Source: Chloroflexota bacterium
Lineage (GTDB): Bacteria > Chloroflexota > Anaerolineae > Anaerolineales > Villigracilaceae
Assembly (NCBI GenBank): GCA_021823555.1
Contig: JAKANW010000296.1
Span: forward strand, 1 to 5,012
Direction of reading: 5' to 3'
DNA length: 5,012 bases
A program made the translations under genes and the position numbers. Below are positions 1 through 5,012 of this stretch, one piece after another. The notes beneath the pieces are model-generated. The model searched no databases. It was not told the DNA's origin and worked only from the letters and a program-made list of their open reading frames with translations. How positions within the stretch are numbered: the first letter of the stretch is position 1; every line of letters begins with the position of its first letter.

Positions 1-859
1 GGATGGCCTGACCCGTGGCCCTGACCTTCTCCGTTTCACGCGCCCACAGGTACAGGCAGGTGTGATAAGCCGTGCGTGTGTAGGAACTGATCACGCTGGC
101 AACCATCACAAAGGCAAAGAAGATCATGGCGCCGATGGCAATCCCAACGACGACCGCTACCGTTCCGCTGCCGAACAGGAAGATCAAACCATACCCAACA
201 GCAAAACCGATCACCGCGCCGATCAGGCCCAGCGCGAATCCGATCAGGCCCGTCACCCAGCCCACGCCGACGGTGCTGATGCCGATCAACAGCAGGTTAT
301 CTTTGGTGATCTGCATGACGCGCGCCAGGCTGTCCTTAAGATTCAGGTTGTCAATCACCATGGCCGGCAGGGCCAGCAAAGAGGCCTCCGTCCACAGTAC
401 TTCGAGCAGGCCTGTGGCCGCGCGCGCCACCGTCGCGCCGATCCCGCCGCGGCGATTACGCTGCGCCGCGCTGCGTATCAAGTTGACCACTGTGGAGGCT
501 GCCGCCAGCGTTAGAATGTGGAAGAAATTGCGCTGCACCACCGCCCAAGCCTTATCCATGCGGCCATCGCCCTCAGCCAGGTACCCGTAAATCAAATAGA
601 TCGTCATGGCTGAGAACATGTAACTGACCACGAACTGCACGAACACTAGGATCGCGCCCAGCACAAACAGAACAACCTGGGCAAACGTGCTGTTAGTGCC
701 GAGGATGAACGCCGCGCCGATGATCGGGATGATCCCAACCACGGAAACAATAATCCCGGCGATCAGCGCAAAGATGCTGGGCTTGATCAAATCCTTATCT
801 TTGAAGGCCATTCCCCAGGCTTCCTGCAGGAAGGACCAACCACGCGAAAAACTTTGCAT
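1..859 (-). CDS. Multi-pass membrane protein, DUF6159-like (3' end beyond window)
   Basis: The frame is open from an ATG at 859-857 to the left edge, giving 286 codons without a stop, so the C-terminus is missing. The start is supported by a GGAGG five bases upstream. The N-terminus (MQSFSRGWSFLQEAW, then KDKDLIKPSIF) is a short amphipathic cytoplasmic stretch of the kind that opens DUF6159 proteins, which I recall as having a W-x(n)-SW-x(n)-KDKEL pattern. Hydrophobic segments lie at about residues 28-53, 61-92, 112-128, 150-169, 190-228 (probably two helices) and 232-258, so roughly six membrane helices. A basic loop (RSAAQRNRRGG, 129-139) should face the cytoplasm. The tail (YTRTAYHTCLYLWARE, 260-275) is a short amphipathic stretch after the last helix. 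No catalytic motif is visible and the function is unknown. The gene is real by its length, ribosome site and coherent membrane topology; the family name is from memory and less certain. Confidence 0.85.
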   Translation of the reverse strand, partial: MQSFSRGWSFLQEAWGMAFKDKDLIKPSIFALIAGIIVSVVGIIPIIGAAFILGTNSTFAQVVLFVLGAILVFVQFVVSYMFSAMTIYLIYGYLAEGDGRMDKAWAVVQRNFFHILTLAAASTVVNLIRSAAQRNRRGGIGATVARAATGLLEVLWTEASLLALPAMVIDNLNLKDSLARVMQITKDNLLLIGISTVGVGWVTGLIGFALGLIGAVIGFAVGYGLIFLFGSGTVAVVVGIAIGAMIFFAFVMVASVISSYTRTAYHTCLYLWARETEKVRATGQAI

Positions 860-863
860 AAGA

Positions 864-870
864 ACCTCCG
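864..870 (-). promoter_or_regulatory. Ribosome binding site of the membrane protein gene
   Basis: The minus strand reads CGGAGGT followed by TCTT and the ATG at 859. This is a near-consensus Shine-Dalgarno at normal spacing and decides the start of the membrane protein. It is the strongest ribosome site in the window. Confidence 0.8.
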
Positions 871-901
871 ATTCACTTTAAAAGAATATTCAGTACTTTG
901 T

Positions 902-1044
902 TACCGTACATCTCGTAAATTGATGTCGTTGCGAGCCGCCGCTCTTGGTCTTCGGCGGCGAAGCAATCTCCTTTTGAGTTGAAATATCTCGTGAAACAGA
1001 AGATTGCTTCGGGCTAACGCCCTCGCAAAGACATTTATACGGTA
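902..1044. repeat. MITE-like inverted-repeat element, about 143 bp, non-coding
   Basis: The element is bounded by TACCGTA (902-908) and its exact reverse complement TACGGTA (1038-1044). Inside these, ATGTCGTTGCGAG (923-935) pairs with CTCGCAAAGACAT (1022-1034) at 12 of 13 positions, and CGAAGCAATCT (959-969) pairs perfectly with AGATTGCTTCG (1001-1011). The left arm holds an extra hairpin with a 7-bp stem (GCCGCCG 935-941 with CGGCGGC 953-959). There is no open reading frame, and I see no clear target-site duplication. The core words (TTGCGAG and GAAGCAATCT facing each other) resemble a dispersed palindromic repeat that I recall from many bacterial genomes. It lies between the priA stop and the membrane gene start and would fold as RNA in either direction. 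Confidence 0.7.
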
Positions 1045-1152
1045 GAAAATTTCGCATTCGTTGTGATTCCCTGGGCGAAGGGCCTTTGCTTTTGAAAACC
1101 GAGTTTCTTCGCTTCGTTCAGAAAGACACTACGCAATTTTAGAGATAATTGA

Positions 1153-3621
1153 TTATAGCAAACTTATCGGTTCCACTTCAACCCGCCAAAGATCGGGGAT
1201 GCGTCCGCGCAACAGGGAAACCGGGTCCGGCCCGCGCGCCACAACCTGCCAGCGATACACCCCGCCCAGCCTGGAGAAGAAAGCCGGCACGGGACCGATC
1301 AGACTCGTCTCGGTTCGCCCCTCGGACTGGATCCACGCGGCAACCCGCGTCGCCAGGCGACGCGCTTCCGCTTCCGCCCGCGCCGCATCCCGGTCCCGGA
1401 CCTCGAGGCGCACCAATCGCCCAAACGGAGGATATCCCAATCGGCGGCGCTGGCTCAATTCCATTTCATAGAACCCTTCGTAATCATGGCGCGCCGCGGC
1501 CTGGATGACCGCGTTCCCCGGCTGGAAAGTCTGCAAGATGACCTGTCCGCCGCGCGCGCTGCGCCCGGCCCGGCCCGCCACCTGCGTCAGCACCTGGAAG
1601 ACGCGCTCCGCCGCAAAAGGATCAGGCAGGTTCAATCCCACATCCGCCAGCACAATGCCCACCAGCGTCACCAGCGGCAGGTCCAGCCCCTTGGCCAGCA
1701 TCTGCGTGCCCACCAGCACATCGGCGCGGTGCGCGGCGAAATGTGTCAGGATGATCTCATGTGCGTCCTTCTGGCGGGTGGTCTCCCAATCCCAGCGCAG
1801 CGTGCGCGCCTGCGGGAAGAGCGCCTGCACCTCGGTCTCCACTTTCTCGCTGCCCAGCCCATACTCACGGATCTGCGCGCTCCCGCATTGCGGGCACTTC
1901 TTCGGTTTTAGCCGTTCATAGCCACAGTGATGGCAGCGCAGGCTCTCCTTCTCTTCGAGGTGCAACGTCAGGGGCGTCTCGCAGCGCGGACACTTCAGCA
2001 CATGCCCGCAGTCGCGGCAAAAGATGTAAGTGGCGGTACCGCGCCGGTTGAGGAACAGGATGGCCTGCTCGCCGCGTGCCAGCGTCTCCTTCAACGCCTC
2101 CAGCAGGGCGCGGCTAAAGATGGCGCGGTTGCCTGCCTTGAGTTCTTCTCTCATGTCTATGATCGAGACCGGGGGCAAGCCTGGGCCGGATCCCGTTAAA
2201 CCAACTTTTGGAATCCGCTCCGAGAGATTCAAGCGGAGGCTCTCCCCGACTTCGGCCTGATACCGTTGCACGAGGCTGGGCGTGGCCGAACCGAGGATGC
2301 ACATCGCCCCAGCCAGCCTGGCATACGTTTGCGCAGCGGACACGGCGTGATAAAACGGCGGTTCGGACTGGTAATAGGACCCGTCGTGGCACTCGTCCGC
2401 CACGATCAGTCCCAGCTTCGGCAGCGGCGCAAACAAAGCCGAACGCGCCCCAATGACCACCTTGAGCAGCCCGGCCCGCGCCCGCCGCCACGTATCGTAG
2501 CGCTCCCCCTCCGACAACTTCGAGTGGACGATGCCCACCTGTCCCGGAAAGCGCGCCAGGAAGCGGCGCACTGTCTGCGGAGTCAGCGCGATCTCAGGCA
2601 CAAGGATGATAGCCTGTTTACCCTGCCGGACGGTTTCTTCCACGGTGCGCAGGTATAGTTCCGTTTTGCCGGAACCTGTCACGCCATGCAGCAAAAATGG
2701 TTTAACGGATTTCCCGCTTGCCAGGTCGAGAAAGGCTTGTTGGATGGCGCTCCAGGCGCGCTGCTGCTCATCGGTCAAGACAGGCGGGGTATCCTCGAGG
2801 CTTTCTATTTTCTGCAGCGGGTCACGCCAGATCTCGCTCTCGTGCAGGATGATCAGCTCGCGCTCGGCCAGTTCCTGCAGGTCGGCCAGGTTGCAGCCGC
2901 TCTCGGCATACACCCACGAAACATTGACCGCGTCCTTGGCGCGCACCAAAAAGCGCAGCGCGGACTGGCGGCGGGCACGCGTCGTCTCCGTCTTGCCGAG
3001 GTCGGGCATGGCTGACTCTGCCAATTCGGGCGCGGCGGCCAATTGCGCCGTGCGGACGAATTTCGGGCGCACATGCGGCGCCGGCAAAAAGGACTGGCCC
3101 CGCAGGATACCGCGCTGCACCAATCCTCGCGCGGCATTGCGCCACTCCAGCGGCCCAAAGTGATGGTCAATTTGGCGGCCGCGCAGGGGGCCGCGTTGGG
3201 TGAGCAAGTTCAGCAGGCGTTTTGCAACCGGACCGTAGGCAGTGGACGATTGACCATCATCCACCGTCCACTGCCTACCGCCCACCGTCTGATACAACGT
3301 GTCGGCCTGCTGGCTCAGGCCGGGCGGCAGCATGAGGGAGATCATCGCCGCGACGGGAGTTAGGTTGGATTCAGCCAGGGACTCGGCCAACGCGATTTGC
3401 GCGGCGGACAGGACCGGGTGCGGGTCGAGCGTGGAAAGGATCGGTTTGACGCCGGGTACCGAGGGAGAATCCACAAAGCGCAGGATCACGCCCTGCACGG
3501 TCTGCTTTCCAAATGGAACGGTAACCAGATATCCCACCCCCGCGTTCATATCGGCCGGGAGGGCATAATCAAAAACGCCCGCCACCGACGGGACGTTTAC
3601 TGCAATTTGAACAAAAGTCAT
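1153..3621 (-). CDS. priA: Primosomal protein N' (replication restart helicase PriA)
   Basis: PriA is a cytoplasmic superfamily 2, 3'-to-5' DNA helicase that recognises stalled forks and starts reloading of the replicative helicase. The 822-residue length is in the family's upper-normal range. Residues 1-105 form the 3'-DNA-binding domain (FDYALP 17-22, VPFGKQ 35-40), followed by a winged helix (about 130-200; RGPLRGRQID 143-152). Helicase motifs: Walker A GVTGSGKT 313-320, DECH 409-412 in place of the usual DEEH, GSATPS 444-449, FLNRRG 523-528, VGTQMLAKG 637-645 and QVAGRAGR 680-687. All eight zinc cysteines are present as four CxxC pairs (535/538, 544/547, 563/566, 576/579). The C-terminal domain spans about 705-822. 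The ATG overlaps the amrB stop by four bases. Only a weak GAAGAG lies upstream, so translation is probably coupled to amrB. Residues 112-129 come from a repeat and look like an extra linker. Confidence 0.97.
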   Translation of the reverse strand: MTFVQIAVNVPSVAGVFDYALPADMNAGVGYLVTVPFGKQTVQGVILRFVDSPSVPGVKPILSTLDPHPVLSAAQIALAESLAESNLTPVAAMISLMLPPGLSQQADTLYQTVGGRQWTVDDGQSSTAYGPVAKRLLNLLTQRGPLRGRQIDHHFGPLEWRNAARGLVQRGILRGQSFLPAPHVRPKFVRTAQLAAAPELAESAMPDLGKTETTRARRQSALRFLVRAKDAVNVSWVYAESGCNLADLQELAERELIILHESEIWRDPLQKIESLEDTPPVLTDEQQRAWSAIQQAFLDLASGKSVKPFLLHGVTGSGKTELYLRTVEETVRQGKQAIILVPEIALTPQTVRRFLARFPGQVGIVHSKLSEGERYDTWRRARAGLLKVVIGARSALFAPLPKLGLIVADECHDGSYYQSEPPFYHAVSAAQTYARLAGAMCILGSATPSLVQRYQAEVGESLRLNLSERIPKVGLTGSGPGLPPVSIIDMREELKAGNRAIFSRALLEALKETLARGEQAILFLNRRGTATYIFCRDCGHVLKCPRCETPLTLHLEEKESLRCHHCGYERLKPKKCPQCGSAQIREYGLGSEKVETEVQALFPQARTLRWDWETTRQKDAHEIILTHFAAHRADVLVGTQMLAKGLDLPLVTLVGIVLADVGLNLPDPFAAERVFQVLTQVAGRAGRSARGGQVILQTFQPGNAVIQAAARHDYEGFYEMELSQRRRLGYPPFGRLVRLEVRDRDAARAEAEARRLATRVAAWIQSEGRTETSLIGPVPAFFSRLGGVYRWQVVARGPDPVSLLRGRIPDLWRVEVEPISLL
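3235..3288. repeat. Degenerate heptamer repeat with inverted copy inside priA
   Basis: On the minus strand, 3288-3254 is five tandem seven-base units: ACGGTGG, GCGGTAG, GCAGTGG, ACGGTGG, ATGATGG. It is followed by an inverted copy, so that GTAGGCAGTGGACG (plus strand 3235-3248) pairs perfectly over 14 bp with CGTCCACTGCCTAC (3265-3278), leaving a 16-base loop. The stretch is exactly 54 bases, keeps the priA frame and encodes residues T112 to Y129. This region falls between the 3'-DNA-binding domain and the winged helix, where a variable linker is expected. The regular seven-base period and the perfect stem are unlike the surrounding coding sequence. Confidence 0.7.
3618..3621 (-). other. ATGA stop/start overlap of amrB and priA
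   Basis: The minus strand reads ATGA at 3621-3618. The ATG starts priA and the TGA ends amrB, in different frames. Such four-base overlaps usually mean that terminating ribosomes restart on the next gene. The poor ribosome site before priA (GAAGAG about 12 bases away) fits this. Confidence 0.9.
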
Positions 3622-4472
3622 TTGGGTTTGCTCTTCAAGATGACCGCTGCTCCATATCCAACCACCGAGGAATGATCGCCCGTGACGTCGCCGGATGTGG
3701 CGTGGTGCAACACCTTGACAGTATCCGCGCCGAGTTCACGCGCGGCCCACAACACAGCGGCCACTGCACCGTGGCCGCAGGCGAATCCCTTTCCGGAGAA
3801 TTCGGCGTCGAATACACCCTGGGGCGAGAAGGCTTCGATCTGATGCAGCATTTCTGCATCATAAGCATTGGCAATGGCTTGAGGATAAAAATGGGAAAGG
3901 TCGGTACTGGCGACCAACACAAAATCCTTATCACGCAGAACGCCTGCCAGGGTCCTCCCCAAAACTTCAGAAACAAACGGCTCCTGCCCTCGCACCATGA
4001 CAGGCAGCAATTGAAATGGCGCAGACAATGTCCGCTGGAGGAATGGCAGTTCGATCTCCAACGAATGTTCATGGTCATGAGCTAAGGGTGTCAGGCCAAA
4101 GCCAAGCGCCGCGTGCAAAGCATTGTCCAGCGCGGCAACCGTCGCCTTATCAATTTGTATGCTGCCCAAAGGCGTGGAATAAGCCTGGTGTGCGCTGGTG
4201 AGCAATGGACTGCTATGAAAGTCGTGGTACGGCGAGAGCACAGCCACCAGGTCGGGGGCCTGGCCGTGCAGCGCTGCAAAAGCATAGCCCGCCACGGGAC
4301 CGGAATAAATGTGACCCGCGTGCGGCGCGATCACGCCGATCACCTCACCGTTCAGCTCCGGCAAAACGGCGCGGTCCATGTATTCATCCACGCTTTTGGA
4401 TAACGCTGTGGGGTCGCCGGGATACCAGGTCCCAGAGATCGGGGAGGGACGAAGATCAGCGGGAGTTGACAT
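3618..4472 (-). CDS. amrB: AmmeMemoRadiSam system protein B (MEMO1 family)
   Basis: This 284-residue protein matches the MEMO family, which has the fold of LigB-type class III extradiol dioxygenases and is often encoded in prokaryotes with an AMMECR1-domain protein and a radical SAM enzyme. Its biochemical reaction in bacteria is not settled, to my knowledge. Visible family marks are the N-terminal SPISGTWYPGD (10-20), APHAG with H51, SPYHDFH with H83, HEHSLEIELPFLQ (134-146), STDLSH (189-194) and FACGHGA with C232. By alignment, H51, H83 and C232 correspond to the metal ligands H49, H81 and C244 of human MEMO1, so the metal site looks intact. There is no signal peptide, so it should be cytoplasmic. 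The start at 4472 has GAAAGGA seven bases upstream. Its stop overlaps the priA start (ATGA). No AMMECR1 or radical SAM partner is encoded in this window. Confidence 0.93.
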   Translation of the reverse strand: MSTPADLRPSPISGTWYPGDPTALSKSVDEYMDRAVLPELNGEVIGVIAPHAGHIYSGPVAGYAFAALHGQAPDLVAVLSPYHDFHSSPLLTSAHQAYSTPLGSIQIDKATVAALDNALHAALGFGLTPLAHDHEHSLEIELPFLQRTLSAPFQLLPVMVRGQEPFVSEVLGRTLAGVLRDKDFVLVASTDLSHFYPQAIANAYDAEMLHQIEAFSPQGVFDAEFSGKGFACGHGAVAAVLWAARELGADTVKVLHHATSGDVTGDHSSVVGYGAAVILKSKPK

Positions 4473-4479
4473 AGGGCTT

Positions 4480-4486
4480 TCCTTTC
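4480..4486 (-). promoter_or_regulatory. Ribosome binding site of amrB
   Basis: The minus strand reads GAAAGGA, then seven bases, then the ATG at 4472. The AAGGA core at this spacing supports the chosen amrB start. Confidence 0.65.
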
Positions 4487-4505
4487 GTCACATTGGGGCA
4501 AATTC

Positions 4506-4534
4506 ATTGTAGCATGAAAAAGGCCGCCTGCAAA
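4506..4534 (-). promoter_or_regulatory. Predicted sigma-70 promoter of the amrB-priA operon
   Basis: The minus strand has an extended -10, TGC-TACAAT (4514-4506; the hexamer matches TATAAT at five of six). Seventeen bases upstream is TTTGCA (4534-4529), four of six to TTGACA. Transcription would start near 4499, leaving a leader of about 27 bases that contains the GAAAGGA ribosome site. The -35 lies in the loop and edge of the upstream terminator hairpin. The call rests on sequence resemblance only. Confidence 0.5.
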
Positions 4535-4543
4535 AGGCGGCCT
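4517..4543 (-). terminator. Intrinsic terminator of the secreted-protein gene
   Basis: AGGCCGCCT (4521-4529) and AGGCGGCCT (4535-4543) form a perfect, GC-rich 9-bp stem with a 5-base loop. On the minus strand the stem runs into TTTTT (4521-4517). It lies 34 bases beyond the TAG of the gene ending at 4578. On the plus strand no T-run follows, so it works in one direction only. It insulates amrB from the gene upstream. Confidence 0.9.
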
Positions 4544-4577
4544 GTGTTCGGTGCAAATTTTCACTCGAAAAGCTGAA

Positions 4578-5012
4578 CTATGGGAGGCGATAACTGGCAA
4601 CGACCGCGTTCAGCGTATCGAGGTATTGGTCCCGTGCGCTGTTCGCCCATTCCACAGTGAACATCAGGAAAGTGGTGGTGCCGCGTGTCTCTAGGAATGA
4701 GATACCCGAATAACCGCCGCTCTTTGAGGTCCAGGTCAGGCGCTCGCTGCCGTCCTTCTGGATGCTGTCGTCGCTTACACGGATATCGCCCTCTTTGCCG
4801 GTGTTGCTATAGAAAGTATTGAGCAGGTAGAGGGAAAACTTGGACTTATCCGAACCGGTGAAAGCCGTGCCATCATCGTAAACAATATTTTCCACCAGCG
4901 CATTGCCATCCGGCGATTTGAACTGGTCAATGTAATAGTAATTGTTGGTGTTATCCACGGTCTGGGAATACTTCCAATCGCTGGGCACGTCAATTTGGTA
5001 ATAGTTATTCTG
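4578..5012 (-). CDS. C-terminal part of a secreted or lipoprotein-like protein, function unknown
   Basis: The frame is open from the right edge to a TAG at 4580-4578, giving 144 residues. A GTG at 4988 could serve as a start, but QNNYYQIDVP precedes it in frame and continues the domain naturally, so I treat the gene as cut at its 5' end by the window. The pattern (YYQIDVPSDWKY, then alternating strands rich in aromatic, Ser, Thr, Asp and Asn residues, ending DTLNAVVASYRLP) resembles PsbP/Mog1-like domains of exported proteins, in which an I-x-x-PxxW opening is followed by a beta sandwich and a last helix ahead of the end. There are no cysteines, membrane segments or catalytic motif in the visible part. 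A signal peptide or lipobox would lie outside the window. The PsbP-like assignment is a guess from composition and layout. The gene ends in a strong terminator, so it is not part of the amrB-priA operon. Confidence 0.85.
   Translation of the reverse strand, partial: QNNYYQIDVPSDWKYSQTVDNTNNYYYIDQFKSPDGNALVENIVYDDGTAFTGSDKSKFSLYLLNTFYSNTGKEGDIRVSDDSIQKDGSERLTWTSKSGGYSGISFLETRGTTTFLMFTVEWANSARDQYLDTLNAVVASYRLP

Larger units (their letters stand above)
860..1152. other. Intergenic gap between priA and the membrane protein gene
   Basis: This 293-base, relatively AT-rich gap has no credible gene. Besides the 902-1044 element and the ribosome site at 864-870, the part next to priA (1045-1152) shows no stem followed by a T-run on the minus strand, so no intrinsic terminator for priA is visible. 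The only candidate ending structure for the priA transcript is the large inverted repeat, which lacks a U-tract. I could not assign a convincing -35/-10 pair for the membrane gene upstream of 870. Confidence 0.6.

Noticed and set aside
62..590. Two overlapping plus-strand open frames of about 150 codons
   Set aside because: They lie antisense to the membrane protein, have the Arg/Pro/Ala-rich composition typical of antisense frames in GC-rich genes, and lack ribosome sites.
893..909. GTAC...GTAC inverted pair as an operator
   Set aside because: A 4-bp self-complementary word repeated 9 bases apart is expected by chance.
870..925. Possible promoter (TTTACG, 18 bases, TACTGA, or TATTCT further down) for the membrane protein gene
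   Set aside because: Neither hexamer pair matches the consensus well enough to distinguish from AT-rich background.
1091..1124. Quasi-palindromic AAAACCGAGTTTC and a short TTTCT/AGAAA stem as a possible priA terminator or second repeat
   Set aside because: The stem is only 5 bp with an 11-base loop and no T-run follows on the minus strand; too weak to call.
1486..3163. Several plus-strand frames of 90-210 codons across the priA region
   Set aside because: All are shadows of priA, which carries every helicase motif in a single uninterrupted minus-strand frame.
4352..4600. Minus-strand 82-codon frame spanning the terminator and the amrB start
   Set aside because: It runs through the intrinsic terminator and overlaps amrB out of frame, with no ribosome site or recognisable motif.

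Overview
The window reads as a piece of a bacterial chromosome, about 55-60% GC in the genes and AT-richer between them, with every supported gene on the minus strand. The PriA sequence has features I associate with Chloroflexota (Anaerolineae-like) homologues: KGLDLPLV in motif V, LNLPD plus AAERVFQ before motif VI, and DMREELKAGNR after the first helicase lobe. The short dispersed repeats fit that picture. The taxonomic call is an inference from remembered family features, not a search result.

Layout in transcription order (right to left): (1) 5012-4578, the C-terminal part of a secreted or lipoprotein-like protein of unknown function, running off the right edge. (2) 4543-4517, an intrinsic terminator for that gene, whose loop overlaps the -35 of a predicted promoter for the next operon. 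(3) 4472-3618, amrB, a MEMO/LigB-fold protein of the AmmeMemoRadiSam set. (4) 3621-1153, priA, the replication-restart helicase, whose start codon overlaps the amrB stop in an ATGA. (5) 1152-860, a 293-base gap containing an inverted-repeat element of about 143 bp with TACCGTA ends. (6) 859-1, a multi-pass membrane protein resembling DUF6159, running off the left edge.

amrB and priA almost certainly form one transcription unit with coupled translation. The membrane gene has its own strong ribosome binding site and is probably expressed separately. The outer two genes are truncated only by the window edges.

The less ordinary signals are a degenerate heptanucleotide repeat with an inverted copy inside the priA reading frame, encoding an extra linker between two PriA domains; the MITE-like element downstream of priA; the merged terminator and promoter upstream of amrB; and the amrB-priA coupling. 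I see no phage, transposase, CRISPR, tRNA, rRNA or defence genes.
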